64,000 nt of DNA from Actinomucor elegans (GCA_026027325.1 JAMSLZ010000012.1:124001-188000), one strand, 5' to 3'; numbered from the stretch's first letter, positions 1-14,501 are shown. The notes: a model not told the origin generated them from the sequence alone. Numbers and translations: made by a program.

Positions 1-117
1 CTGATGTTATTCGGCGAATGAAATACGCGACAATTGTTAATAAGACAATGGCTGATCAGATTCGAGGTATTATTTGTAGCCTGGAAGTTCACAAAGCATT
101 CTGGTGTCTAGAACAAC

Positions 118-175
118 TGTCCTAACGACCAGAGCAGTCACCCTAGCAACCATAGCAGTCACCCTAGCAACTAGG
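118..175. repeat. short tandem repeat, 21-bp period, two units
   Basis: The motif AGCAGTCACCCTAGCAAC occurs at about 133-150 and again at 154-171, so the period is 21 bp. A weaker third unit may precede it. No coding role is visible. Confidence 0.6.
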
Positions 176-480
176 TGAATGTTCAGCTGTCAAGTCAATC
201 CCTGTAGTTGATTCAGGTAGAAACTTTGCCTCTACAAATTCCGAGGCTTTAATGGCATATAAAAGCTTTCTTTTATTGGCATGAAATTTTTTCATAAAGT
301 TATCTAGACATTTTGGTTATAAAGTGGGTGCACCCAATGTTGGAAAAAGAAAAAGAATAAATGGTGGTATAACATAAATTATATACAGGCTGTAATAGAA
401 TGAGCGGAAAATGAAGGATTTTTGAGTGGCATATGTTAAAAGAGTGTATGATGGTGCTCAGCACTTGGTGTAATTGATTT

Positions 481-860
481 CTATGCGTACATTGGACAGT
501 CGGAGGATGCGTGCTTTGTAGAACCGCAGAAATAACAAATTTTTTGGGTATCAGAGTGGCAAACCACTACAGGTGTAAGGATAACATTGGAGCTTGATTG
601 ATTTATAGGTTTCATTATAAGAAGTTTACATATATTTTTCAATATTATACAAGTTACGAGAAAGAAGAAGAAAGAAGCGAGAAACAAAAACCCTTTTTAT
701 GTGTGAAAAAAAGCCTGGGTGGTGTAACAGAACCAAGGCATAGTTTACGGTGGTCGAGATCGGCAATGGCTTTATAACCAGCTACACGTGGGATATGTCA
801 GATTGAGTACCCGTCACCAAAGTGATAGGACTATGGCACTTTAACAATCATATTTTAATA
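481..860 (-). pseudogene. relic of a retroelement gag/ORF1 with CCHC zinc knuckle
   Basis: The minus-strand frame at 481-687 ends in a Cys-X2-Cys-X4-His-X4-Cys knuckle (CYFCGSTKHASSDCP) followed by a stop. This knuckle is typical of gag or LINE ORF1 proteins that bind nucleic acid. Upstream on the same strand (about 690-860), other frames give short stretches that could be an older part of the same protein, but stops break them. I see no reverse transcriptase nearby. The reading as a retroelement is inferred from the knuckle alone; a host zinc-knuckle gene fragment is the alternative. Confidence 0.35.
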
Positions 861-879
861 TAGCACGGGCCACACTACA

Positions 880-1505
880 GTAATTGATTCACGTGTATAC
901 TAAGGATATTGTAGATGTGATAGCTCCTAAACAGCTCCTATATTTCATTGACATTCTACCACAGAGAAATGAACAGGCGCTAATGCAAAACAATCAATTA
1001 CCGCGTAAAGACGATTTGAATTGCCCCGCATGGCTGCAATTGAGTTCATTGGTAGACATGAAAGATAAAGAGCCTAAAAAAAAAAAAAAAAAAAAAAAAA
1101 AGAATGGGTCCTATATGCGGTTTAAATACTGTAATACAATCAATCAACAGGTATTCCTGATAATTATTAAATATAAATTACTATTGTACTGATCAATAGA
1201 TCTACTCCCGCCATTTTACTGCCTGTCATATATTTGTTAATCCTAAGGCATTTAAACTATAAGGTACTCTTACTCAATTGCACTTCAGGGTTCAATGAAA
1301 AAGAAAAAGATTTTCCTTGCATCAAATCAAAACTGCATCTATCCAAAAAAATAAAAAATAAAAATAAACTGCGTCGTTCTATGGTCCTTTTTTTTTCCCG
1401 GAAAATCGCGTTACAGCACTGCACCAGCAGTGGGATTCAATTTTTAAAACCAATTTTTCTCGGTCCAGTTTTCACATTTGGTTATAGTTCCTCCTTCATG
1501 ACCAA
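880..1505. other. intergenic, includes a 26-base poly-A run
   Basis: No convincing gene. Positions 1076-1101 are an uninterrupted A run, and short A/T tracts occur around 1345-1400. Small open frames here have no recognisable motif. The last part presumably holds the promoter and 5' UTR of the kinase-like gene that starts at 1506. Confidence 0.5.
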
Positions 1506-3109
1506 ATGAATAATAGCAGCCGTAATCGTAATCACCCTGATCATAAGTTAGAACAACAGATCCTGAAAACGGATCTTTGTCATACACTTATCACCGAGAT
1601 TCAGCAACTCGTAGTGGCTTTTGCCGCCGATTTCGACTTGGACTTTCTGCCTCAACGTCGACACAAGCAGCCTACCAATGGCATGGACTTGGCGGACGCT
1701 ATTGCTGAATTATACTCAAAAACAAAGTTAATGTATCAGAAAAGTTGTATTGAATTTGATAATCATTGGGTAAATCTATACAATTTAACAATAAGCATTC
1801 TCATTTTGACATTTTCTTGCTATAGAATTGGATTGTACCTTGGAGGCAAGCTATCAGCTTCGAAAGCTTATCTGAACTAGCCAATGACGATGTAAAGACC
1901 TTGATTACCTCTTTTCATCCCAAGAGCCATAACGCGTTAGTGGCTATTTTTAACCATGGGCTAGAGAGTTATATGCGTTGGTATCCTTGGCGTTGGTTTT
2001 CAGATCTCGTATTCTTGGGGGCTGGTGGGTTTTCTGCTATTTATGCAGCAGATGTGACTTTGCCATATGATGCACCAGAGAAAGGCAAAGCGTTTGGCAC
2101 ACAACGACGTGCTGTAGCCTTAAAAGTAGTAGATGAAAAGATATTGAATGAGGTTCGTAAACCTGTTAGCGTTATATGATCGAAACTAACTTTTCATATA
2201 GATAACTGTACAATCAAAAGCCTTTGTTGCTTTGCTATTCCATGGGATGACAGTATGCGAAAGTACAGGTGATTTAATGATGATCCTGACCTTAGCTGAA
2301 GACGGTAATTTGGATAGACAAATTGCTAAAGCAAGCCAAACAAGCTTTGCAAAAATTGCAGATATAGTTACCCGCCTTGCGCTCAACTTGGCCAGTTTAC
2401 ACGATGATATCGGCATGTGTCATCGTAATATTCATTCTGAAAACATATTATGTGTAGATGAGGATTATTTCTTGGTGGATTTTCGATTCTCAACTGCTAC
2501 CAACGAAGCAACTGAAGTGACCCGATCTTCGCAAGTGCACTACGGTAATATACATTATATTAACTAATCATGAGGAGTATAATTAATGAGTCTATAGGTC
2601 GAGTACCCTATATTGCACCCGAAATTCAGAAAGGAATATATACAGAAAAGTCGGATGTGTATAGTTTAGGAATCATTATGTGGCAATTGATATCAGGCGT
2701 TATATTTCCTACACCAGAAATCATTGCTACTGCACCCGATTTATATAGAATTGAATGGGTACCTGGTGTATCCAGATGGTATCAAGAAGTGGCAATGGCA
2801 TGTCTAGAACCTTTACCTGAAAATAGACCTACAGCTGAGGAAATTGGATTGATTATGCGCAAGATTGCCACTACTACTAGTAAAATCGCTTTAGCTGATG
2901 AAGGTTGGAGAGCTTATGTCAATAGCAGACGCCAAAAATGTGATGCGCATATACAACATTTTGTAAGCGATAGTCCGTCAACTGCATCTCGTGTATATAC
3001 CCTCAATGAATTTTCAAAAACAACCGAACTTTTGCTTAAAAACGTGCCATTTCATTACCGTCGTTTTGATGCTGATAGTATAGCTTTCAGTATTGAATCA
3101 TCAAAGTAA
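1506..3109 (+). CDS. protein-kinase-fold protein, probable pseudokinase
   Basis: Four exons fit: 1506-1769, 1826-2152, 2202-2544 and 2598-3109. They are joined by three GT-AG introns of about 50-56 bp and give 481 residues. The N-terminal ~165 residues are unassigned. A glycine-rich loop (LGAGGFSAIYAAD) and a VAIK-like lysine (AVALKVV) follow in exon 2. Exon 3 carries the catalytic loop as HRNIHSENIL, with Asn where active kinases have Asp, and the DFG site reads VDFRFS. Exon 4 has the APE motif (IAPEI), the SDVYSLGIIMWQL helix and the RP motif (NRPTAEEI), as in tyrosine-kinase-like families. Loss of the catalytic Asp and the DFG glycine argues for a pseudokinase or scaffold. The start is the first ATG of the frame; an upstream exon is possible. 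Confidence 0.8.
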
Positions 3110-6009
3110 ATCAATAAACTTATTTCTATTTATTCTGCAAGTTTTTGTCTTCTATTCTAAGTAGGCATGTATCTCAGTATATATTTTTGGTCAGGTTTCG
3201 GCACATTCTGTAAGAAATAGTTGCCAGAAACTTTGTATACAAACGCAACAGGCAAGATCATCTGAAATTTTTATTCGGTGTAAGTTAGTGGGCAGACACT
3301 ATTAATAATCAGCACAAACGCGTTTATTTCGCAAAACAAAAACGAAATAAGTCCAATTACTAAAGTCTACTCTTCAATAAATACCTTAACAGATGCAAAA
3401 ATAATACATTCTAAGTATGGACTACATATTAGATGGGCAATGATTGATATTAATCGAATGATTTGTTAATTATATTCAGATTATATGAAATTTACCTCTT
3501 TTACGTTGTGCTATTGATGAAAGTTATATACCAACCGTTGTACTGCAATTAAATGATAGTTTTGATAAATTCAGTGACTTGTTCTGATCAAGCATTTTAG
3601 AGTTAATCATCGAAATATGGTATACTCCTAGTACTTTAGTCAAGCAGTAATCCTAAAAAAGGCAATGTTCCCTTTTGGGTATGTACTGCTCATCTCATGC
3701 GACTTTAAACCGAACCCGGTTGAGAAATGTAACGTTGAGAATGGCATTATTTCTGAAGAATAATAAATGTGCCCTTATTTGGCCATATTTTTTAGTCTGT
3801 ATTTTGTGGGTCGCGATGACACTTTTAAACCATAGTCTATTAATTATCTACTAGTTTCTATTTTGCTTAGAGCATATTAATTGTTTTTATTAGATCTAGC
3901 ATTACGTCTGCCAATAGTAATCAAAAGTATACCATAGCAGCGGTATACATTTGAATCACTTTTTAATGACATTAAATAATTTCGAGGGATAGTTCATAAC
4001 AGTTATGTGTAATGGGGATTTATTTGTTACATGAAAACCATTGGAATCCAAATTATCCCTTTTTAAAAGCAGAAACACAACGACCGGATGAAGCATAATG
4101 TAGCAATCATAGTAGTACTTTGTGTGATTTTTCTTGTTAAAAATGACTTGGTAACCTGCTTCATATTGCTACAGCACCTGAGAGTCTTGGCTATCTAAAG
4201 TAATAATAGAGGGACAATAAGAATATAATTGCATAGAATGTAGGGCTTTATTTTATTGTAAAAGTTAAAAAGAAAATCCAAAGCTCTCTATCTGTACAGC
4301 TTGAGATATATTAAGCAGCATACGATTAAACGTCTGAATGACTTGACTGGTAATATCTCAATGTACTTCGAAAATGGGTTTAACCTGTGGATCTAAGAGA
4401 ACGTGCAGCAGAATAACTGCCAATTACCGAAATCCAATGAAAAAGATTACATTTTTACTTTGTTGCGTTTTTATTAGTATGATCTGATTTAATAAAAAAA
4501 GTCTGTTCAGCAAGGAGCATCAGGTCTATAGTAATTAATTTTAAGTAGCTATTTAAATAGATAAATAAGATTGCAGTCAATGATAGGTTACATCAGAAAA
4601 ATATTTTGAACTCTGGTTTGTATTGTTATTTAAAGGAGTAATTATAATCTATATAAATTCTTTGATGTCTAATGAGCAATTTAAGAGCTACAATATGTAA
4701 CTTGGCACGGTTTATAAAGAAACATTTCTTATTATGATATACTCAAATGTAAGAAGAATAAATTAAGGCGCAAGAACTGATTTATTAACAAGAGGCGAGG
4801 ATTAGAACTCAACCGTAACAACTTCTTAAACAACTCAGGGTACATTTTATTTAGATATTATTGGCATACTATTTTATAAACTATTCGTACATAAGCAAAT
4901 AAAATTTCGTCCAAGAGTAAATTAAAATTTGGCACAGAAGAAGGAAAAAAAATTCAAAAATCAGTTGGAGTGGGATATGCATCGTATAATATATATATGT
5001 TTATAAAAAAGAATCAGTCAACTATATCCAGGACTTTACACTAACATTTTTCATCGAATAAAACAAAAGCAAGTAAGGCAAGTAATAAATGATAAAAATA
5101 TGTTAATGCATATAACACACTAGTCTTTTTTTATCGTTGATATTACAAGATAAATTATTTCAGTCTGTTATAAGCGTTCTTGATTATATTAATAAAGATA
5201 ATATATTATATAGGTATTATTTCAAAGTATCAAACGTCTAGTGAGTAATAAATTAGACAGTTCAACCTGCTAGGTGAAGTAGTTTTGTACAGGTATCACC
5301 TAGATTTTTATAAAAATCTAGTTAAGAGCTAAACAAATAAGAATTAGACAGAAACCAAAATATAGTTTGTTTAGCTAGACGCCACCTATCTAGTTCAGGA
5401 AAATGGAAGTTATATTTAACGATATGACTATCTTTGTGAATAGCTTGAAGATGTAATCTATTATCGCATGTATCTAGAACACGAATAGCTGTATTAAATC
5501 AATAGCTGCTTATCGGATTATATAGAATTCAAGCAAATGCACATATCTTTATCATAACACATCACTAATTACGATATGTAATAATTTTTGAAATCAATAT
5601 AAAAGATATGTTAAGCTGAAGCCATCTTTCTTTTGCATTTTAAACAGTGGGTAATCTCCATTCAACAATTTGTAAAATCAAATTAAAGAGAAGCTGTTTC
5701 TGAAAAAAAAAATTAAGATATATAACTCAAGATATTTGTAATAAAGTACTTGTAAGTGGTCTGTATGGTTTTTATATGTACACCATGTCTATCTGATTCA
5801 AGCCAAATTATTTATTTAATCCCAATTTTATTTTTTTATAAGCCTAATTCTTTTTAGTTTCTATACCAAATATATTTCATTTTCTGTCCCTAATTTCATT
5901 TTTTTGAATTGTGCGCCAATAATTTCGGAAAACTGTTACCTGAATCACTTGAAAAAAAAAACTGTCAAGCTGCCTTGTGCTTCCTTTTAGATTTAATAAA
6001 AATACAAAA
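3110..6009. other. 2.9-kb AT-rich intergenic region
   Basis: No open frame longer than background, no tRNA-like fold and no transposon ends were recognised. The only structure I see is a cluster of three inverted repeats at 5270-5376, listed separately. The distal end includes a possible 5' UTR splice acceptor (CTTTTAG, about 5990) just before the helicase start. Confidence 0.5.
5270..5376. other. cluster of three consecutive inverted repeats
   Basis: Three stems follow one another. CTAGGTGA at 5270-5277 pairs with TCACCTAG at 5296-5303. A perfect 20-bp palindrome occupies 5301-5320. AGCTAAACAAA at 5327-5337 pairs with TTTGTTTAGCT at 5366-5376. They could form an RNA structure, a cruciform or the core of a small decayed element. 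No family is recognised. Confidence 0.5.
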
Positions 6010-7859
<1,850 letters not shown>

Positions 7860-7906
7860 GCAAATACTTTCTTTCTATTATATAAATGTTATTCGAACAT
7901 CTATTA

Positions 7907-8631
7907 TTATGAATCATAAGTGAACTTTCTAGAGTCTAATTCTAATGTGACAGGGCCTGATAGATTGGATTAATATATTATTATAATGAACATCCAGTCA
8001 ACTTACCATCATTTGTAATATCAACCAACATCATAGCACCAAATACACCATCTGTTCTGTATATTAGTCATAGTACTAATAAACTGTCGAACCTTATTAC
8101 CTTGAATCTTGAGTGGGTCATATGCTTTTCCAAGCTTTTGAAGAAACTGCTGGTACATTTCTTTGGCTGCATCACTTTTCATGGCTCGATGAAAGTCAGG
8201 TTTATTACCTATTATGATCTTTACTATTCAGCATATTCGTATTATTTATACAGTATATGTTTACCTTTGGTGGTTTGTCCCTGCAGCGTGAACTGAGACA
8301 CTATCAACCAATCAATCCACTAGTTGCGTAAAATCTTTCATTGAAAACTTACCGCACAATAGTTCCAAACCAGAATCTTTCACACCCTTTTTCCACATGA
8401 CACCATTTTCGTCAAACACTCTTACATTAAGAATTTTATTCACCATGTAGTCGACGTCCTTTTCTGTATCATCGGTGCCGATGCCGAGAAGCACACAGAG
8501 TCCCTTTTGTATAGATCCAACCACTTTTTCGTCAACTGAATTGCAAGTGTAAGCGCATAAACGAAAAACGAGTATTATACTGCTTTACCTGTAACGCTAG
8601 CTTTTGTAACTCTTTGAATGACAGCTCTCAT
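7907..8631 (-). CDS. DTD1: D-aminoacyl-tRNA deacylase (DTD)
   Basis: Read on the minus strand, six exons fit: 8631-8589, 8535-8353, 8300-8265, 8208-8101, 8051-8007 and 7956-7907, giving 154 residues, the usual DTD length. The protein begins MRAVIQRVTKASVTV, the classic DTD start. It contains the SQFTLQG motif of the active site and ends in GPVTLELDS. The enzyme hydrolyses D-amino acids (and glycine mischarged on tRNA-Ala) from tRNA in the cytosol as a homodimer. The GPVT segment corresponds to the Gly-cisPro-type motif that enforces chirality. The gene is convergent with the helicase, with 47 bp between stop codons, so transcript ends may overlap. All introns are short GT-AG introns. Confidence 0.92.
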
Positions 8632-9610
8632 TGTTTCTGTTAGTTGAAAAAAAGGTACCCGGGAAAAGGGACAGCGATTTCTATCATCATTAAATATCAT
8701 GGTGAGGTTTTTGATTGGTTGTCTATGATCACTTTGAAAAAGCGGCTAATTTTTTTGTCGATTTCGCTCTTAATACTTTAATATGCTAATGGGATATTTA
8801 GATAGATGCAAAGCATATCAACAAGATTCGCTCTTGTTTTGACTGCACTTTGAATGGTATAGCTTACATTAAATGGTTGAACTATTTTCAATACAAATGG
8901 GATTTTTCAATTTTTTGTTTCGTACCAACAAGTTAAGCTTCTAAAAAAAAATACAAAACATTTATACTGTTGGACTTGATTAATTAACAAGTATATATAT
9001 ATATATATATAATAAACCAAGTGTTCACAGTTTAACAATCAAAGATGAGAACTCCAAATTGGACACTTGTATGAAAATTAAGTTTAATTCACTGAATGCT
9101 GGACACAACATGTTGAAGCCAACACATATTCTAAGGCTTTTATTGGATATCGCCGATTAAACAATAGTGCAACAACAATCAATTGCAACAAAAAGCAAAT
9201 ACTAGCTTCGAAATCAAATATAAGTCATAATACTCTGAAAACAGTTTATTCAAAAAGTTGCTACCTATTAATATGGAGAGAATTATCAAATATGTTCAGT
9301 ATTTACTTTTGAAACGAATGATATAGACTTTTCTTGCTAGTTATGGCGCGCTTCTTTCATTCTTATGCGATTATCATGGTTTTTTATTTTATTGATGATA
9401 ACCTATTGTGTTTTGGTTCATTGTAAAAAAAAAAAAAAAAAAATAAAGATGAAAAGGCGTCAGTATATCTTTATATATGGATACAAAGATTCTTCTAAAT
9501 GAAAGTAAAAGGTACACCTCAGATGTATATTTTGTGACTGCTATCATCTCGCATGTCTTGCTGCAACATCAACATAACCTATTGATTCAAACCTTTTTCT
9601 GTTTGTTAAA
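8632..9610. other. divergent intergenic region between DTD and BRE1 genes
   Basis: No gene is supported. It holds a (TA)n microsatellite near 8992-9011, a short inverted run around 8885-8950 and a poly-A run at about 9426-9442. The two flanking genes point away from each other, so both promoters should lie here. I see no clear TATA box close to either start. Confidence 0.5.
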
Positions 9611-12600
9611 ATGGGCACACCAGAAAAGAGACCTCGCTTAATCGAGGAGGCAGGCGAACCTTCAGTTTCTGCTCCACCTTCGCGACCCCCATTAAAGAAA
9701 CGTTTCACGGGAACATTCAATATTCAGCCTGTTATTCCTCCTCCACCACCACCACTTCCTATCACCGAACCCGAGCCTGTAGTTGCTGCGCCTTCTCAAA
9801 CGAAAACTATTCAGCATTCTGTAAGTTTACTTCGTTAATTATCTGTACACGTTAATAATGTTTGTCAAACAGGACAATCTCGACGATTATACAAAGGATG
9901 AACTATTGCAACGTATGCATTCTGCCAAGGTAATCACAAAAAAAAAAAGAGAGAGATTCGAATCCATTTGACTCAATGTATTTATAGGAAGAAGCATCAC
10001 TACAGGAAAAGCGCTACGATATCATGAAAAAGAAATATTTGGACAAAGAAACGCGGCAAAGTCTAATTAGAATCGACTGGAATCTGGTATGGATATCTGA
10101 TTCCACTTGTATGTTTTGGTTTTCGCTCATGATTTGGTCAATGTATAGATTCAAGCCGAGATTGTCTTTATGGCCAAGATTTTGGTTGGTGTGGAGCTAC
10201 CTCAACCACCATGTGAGTATATTTGACTTATTTATTTCCATTCTGTATTGACAGATACTTTGATAGCACTCTCTATCCGTAAAATGAACATGGAGCAGCA
10301 GAAAGAATGGTGCTACCAGAACCAATTAGCGATTAAAGAACTAGGCACCAAAGCACTTACACGACTTGAAAGTTGGAGCAGACAGGCAGAGCTGATTGAG
10401 CGCAAATTTCGACTGGAAGATGACATTATGCTTAAACGCGTCATTGTTTCGGACTGGCTTAAGTCTGAAGTACAGGATTTGCAGTCCTCGTATATGCGTA
10501 GTGAGCAAGTGATGACGGAACTGCAAAAGAGTTTGGATAGTCTATTGGAACAAACCAATCTTGTCAAGGGAAATGTCAAACTGGCAGCAACTGAAGTAAC
10601 TGCAGCTATCGAGCGTTTAGATGACTGTATTCAAGAACTGAGTTTAGCTTGCAAACGCCAGGATCGTGCAAAGAGTAAATTGGTAGCGGCTTTAAGCTTT
10701 GGTGGGTTAGGTGATATGGCAGAGAGCAAGATGAAGGAAAATAATAATGGAGATAATGCGACCAAAGAAGAACTAGAGCAAGAACATCTACCTAAGAAAG
10801 AAGGCAAAAAGGAGTCATTAGAGGTATAGGACTGCGATGATTTCTTCAACTAAAAACTAACCTGTTTATTAGTCGGCTTCAATGGCAGAGCAAGCGATCA
10901 AGACTCAGTTGGAAGAACATAAGCTTATTTTATCAACCAGAGAAAAAGAGTTTGAAAACCTGAAGCGGGATCGACAAATGCTACTGAGAGATGAAGAAAG
11001 GTTAATGTCACTATTCACCATGGGCGAAGATCGATTAGCAGAAACAGAATACGTTAAAACGTTAAAGCTATCTATTGAACATTATCGCGATCGCTGCTAT
11101 CACCTAGAGCAAAGACGTATTGATATTGAACGTGATATGGATAAAATGTCTGCAACTCGACAGCAGTTAGTTGAGCAAGTCAAATCAGAGAAAATAGCTC
11201 AAGGAATCACTATGGAAGCTGAAATGCGTCGATTAGAAGGTGATCTCAACCGCATTCGTGGCCAGCGAGATCATTTTCAGTTACTAGTAGAGGAACAAAA
11301 GATTAAAGAAGGTCGCGAGAAAGAATCTCAAGAGAAAATCATCTCCTTTGCTAATCAAGGAAAGCTCAGAGTAGCTTCTCTCGAAGCGCGTATCAGTAAA
11401 CTAAAGACAGAGCAAGAAATGGCTGGACCATTCGCTAAAGAAGCAAATACATTTAATAGTCTCAAAGATAGTATACAGTAAGTACATTTGTTAATTGTAG
11501 CTTCTGTTTGCTAATATTGTCCTGCAGACATATGCACATACTACTATCAGCACTTGACATGATTGAAAAACGATCCGTATCCTCACATTCAAATTCAGTG
11601 AAAGCGTTGGAGCAACAATTGAAGAAATGGAAATCGTTTTCACTTATGGAAACTTTTGATTCTTTACTGGACGAATCACAAAAGTCAACGCTCATGATTG
11701 AGTTTCTAGAAAAAAATGAGAGTCATTTACTCGAAGAGATTGATCGTGTGGCTGGTATTTATGGCAAGCTGGAGGAACAGCAAAACAAAAAAGTTTTTGA
11801 TTTGACCCAAAAGCGCGACCAAGCCCTGAAACTACAAGCAGAGGTAACTGATTGATTTACCAAGTAAGACTCGCTTTAACATTTGAAGTATCGTAGAAAT
11901 CGAAGTACGCGCAAACATTTGCTTCTTTAATATCAGCCAAAGAAAAACAGCTACTTGCAGTGTCTTCCCTAAGAATGACAAAGGAAAAGCAACAAGAATT
12001 GATAAAACAATTGGAGGAAAAGGAAAAGTTATTGGAACTTCAAGTGGTAAGCGTTTATGTCAGTTTCACCTCAAAAAAAAAAAATATTAACGCATATATA
12101 CTATAGCATGAAAAAGAAAAAGATATCCGTAAACTATATAAAACAATTGAAGAAGACAGGACAGATTTAGAAGATATCAACCACCTGTGCGAAGATTACA
12201 AGATATCAATAGATCAAAACGAGATCATGTTGACTGAAGTAAGCGTTGACGGCTATTGTATACACTGTTTGCTAACAAAATCTTCAGTTACAGCGGATGC
12301 TCAAGGATAAGACCAAAATATTGGAAGAAGGAAAGCACTTACAAGAGCAAATGGAAGAAAGCTATGAAAAGATGAAGAAGAAATGGGACAAAATTACTCA
12401 AGGTGATAACCCAGCTGAGCAGCAGTTAATAGACGAATGCGAAGAACTGAGGGTATGGTATAGTATCTAGTGTGTTCTTATCATTAATTCCTCTATAGGC
12501 CCTTCTAAAATGTAGTACCTGCCGTCAAAGATTCAGAACTCATATTTTAACACGCTGTATGCATACATTTTGCAAGAATTGTATTGATGCAAGATTAGAG

Positions 12601-12672
12601 ACACGACAAAGAAGATGTCCTACTTGCAGTGAACCATTTGGCGCAAACGACGTTAAAAACTTTTACTTGTAA
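9611..12672 (+). CDS. BRE1: E3 ubiquitin-protein ligase BRE1 (histone H2B monoubiquitination)
   Basis: Eleven exons fit: 9611-9820, 9873-9929, 9988-10086, 10149-10212, 10255-10823, 10873-11477, 11528-11843, 11897-12046, 12107-12238, 12288-12452 and 12499-12672, giving 846 residues. The N-terminus is basic and proline-rich (KRPRL; a run of prolines near residue 50). The middle ~700 residues are almost entirely heptad-like Glu/Lys/Gln coiled coil. The last 58 residues hold a C3HC4 RING: CSTC, CMHTFCKNC, CPTC. This layout, RING at the extreme C-terminus behind a long coiled coil, is that of BRE1/RNF20-RNF40. With the E2 Rad6, these proteins monoubiquitinate H2B and so promote H3K4 and H3K79 methylation. 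Length is close to fungal orthologues. No frameshift or missing RING ligand is seen. Confidence 0.93.
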
Positions 12673-13235
12673 TCTCTATTATTTTACCTAATCACCTTTG
12701 TATAAACCTCTTGTATCATTCTATCCTAATCTATATAATAAACTTTTTTTTTTTTTTTGCATTGATGCGATAATTGGATGAATATGATTGGTATTTTCAA
12801 GACAATATGAGAATAGAATGAGGCTTGTAAAGATCCTTTATCCGGGTAGGGAGTTTCATAGCAAAACAGGTGTAGATGTCTTTTATATGAATTAGACTAC
12901 TTGTGGTTTATTGAACGTACCTTCAATTTACCTGGTTGCTTCTGGCATTATATGGGCTATAACAGAACGGTATCAATGTTCTATAAAAGAGTTGATCAGC
13001 TATATTGGAGTAAGCAATTCCGTGGCTGTCTGAAACCATGGTAACTTATTTACCCTCACCTGGGGGCTAGATGTCTTCACAGATGAATGATAGAGCTTTA
13101 TATAGTGAATGGTTCTTATTTTAATACAAAAAATTACCCACGCACCTTCTCCCCAACGAATACAAATACGCTCAGCCAATATAAGTTTATAAATAGTGGC
13201 TACATCTCTTTCAATAGTCTTTCAGCAGTCAACAA
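12673..13235. other. intergenic region with promoter of the ureohydrolase gene
   Basis: Just after the BRE1 stop, AATAAA-like signals (around 12736) precede a poly-T tract, consistent with 3' end formation. The remainder is non-coding, and the elements nearest the next gene are listed separately. Confidence 0.5.
13176..13195 (+). promoter_or_regulatory. CCAAT box and TATA box upstream of the ureohydrolase gene
   Basis: CCAAT occurs at 13176-13180 and TATAAATA at 13188-13195, the latter 41 bp before the ATG at 13236. A CT-rich stretch (CATCTCTTTCAATAGTC) follows, as often seen around fungal transcription starts. The motif and spacing are visible; use as a promoter is inferred. Confidence 0.5.
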
Positions 13236-14501
13236 ATGTTGCTTCGTCTCTCTACAATTATATTCCTAGCTAGTGTCTTGTCAAAAGGCATTCACAGCTC
13301 TGAAACTAAACAACAGAAACCGTTTATACCTCCTAATCCAGAATACAACATGTTTGGCGGTATCTCTACATTTGCTCACGTTCCTTATGAAAATTGTTGG
13401 GATCAAAATGCAGCCTTTGATATCGCCTTCTTGGGTATCCCGTTTGATACACGTAAAGATGTGTTAGAGGTACACTGCTATTTAATATACATACTCATCT
13501 ATTTAATGTATATAGTCACCAGCTTTCGTCCTGGAGCAAGATTTGGTTCTGCTGCTATTCGTGAAGGATCACGTCGCACTAAAGTCTGTGGAGGTTTTAA
13601 CACTCAGTTAGGAATGAATCCATTTACTACTGACTTGAAGATTGTTGACTGTGGCGATCTTCAGTTAGAGTAAGTACCACATATGTATCAGATACCAATG
13701 CAGTATGTAACGTTAATTATTTTGATAGTCGATTCAACAATGACCGTGCCATCAAAGAGATGCAAAAAGGGTATCAAGCGCTATTGTATCAAAACCCACA
13801 TAATCAGAAAAGTAAATTTCCAAGAGTAATTGCTCTAGGTGGCGACCATACTATCACACTGCCCATTTTACGTTCCATTCACGCTGCTTATGGTCCTGTA
13901 TCCGTCATCCACTTTGATTCGCATCTTGATACTTGGTCACCCTATGGTTATTATGATGACAGCCCAGATGAAGGCAGTTTAAATCATGGTACCTATTTTT
14001 ATTATGCTTCAGAAGAAGGCCTTATCAAAAAAGGCGAGTCTATTCACGCTGGTATTCGCAGCCCATTAGTAGAAGCAGATGATTACAAGGTACGTAGTTT
14101 GTTCTTTGAATTCAGATTAAAAACACTTATATTTATCATAATAGAATGATGATAAAGTTGGATTTACAAGAATCGATGCACGCGAAATTGATGAAATTGG
14201 TGCCCATGGTATCATTGAACGTATTCGTAAAACAGTTGGAAACAATTATGTCTATTTATCGCTAGATATAGATGTCTTGGATCCATCCTATGCTCCTGGA
14301 ACAGGCACACCTGAAACTGGTGGATGGACTACGCGCGAGCTGCGTCGTATTCTTCGTGGTTTGGATGGATTGAACATCGTAGGAGCAGATCTAGTAGAGG
14401 TATCCCCGCCTTATGATACAAACGCTCAGATTACAGCTTTGGCTGCTGCTGACTGTTTATATGAAATTTTAACTATTATGGTTAAAAACCCTCTTCATTA
14501 A
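13236..14501 (+). CDS. agmatinase-like ureohydrolase with signal peptide
   Basis: Four exons fit: 13236-13452, 13516-13669, 13729-14089 and 14145-14501, giving 362 residues. The arginase/agmatinase fold is clear: GIPFDT near residue 68, RPGARFG, GGDHTI (first Mn ligand His), HFDSHLDTW (Asp-His-Asp Mn ligands), and [23 protein letters not shown] (last two Mn ligands plus substrate loop). These enzymes remove urea from guanidino compounds such as agmatine or guanidinobutyrate using two Mn ions. The first ~22 residues ([21 protein letters not shown]) form a hydrophobic signal peptide, so the enzyme probably enters the secretory pathway, vacuole or cell wall rather than the cytosol. The first junction is the only ambiguous one: a donor at 13453 gives [17 protein letters not shown], which fits the family better than the donor at 13470. 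Substrate cannot be fixed from sequence alone. Confidence 0.9.

Noticed and set aside
118..175. Possible CRISPR-like repeat array
   Set aside because: Only two full units with a 3-bp gap and a eukaryotic context; it is a short tandem repeat.
3110..6009. tRNA or rRNA genes in the long gene desert
   Set aside because: No cloverleaf with T-loop GTTCRANNC and acceptor pairing was found by eye; a tRNAscan run would settle it.
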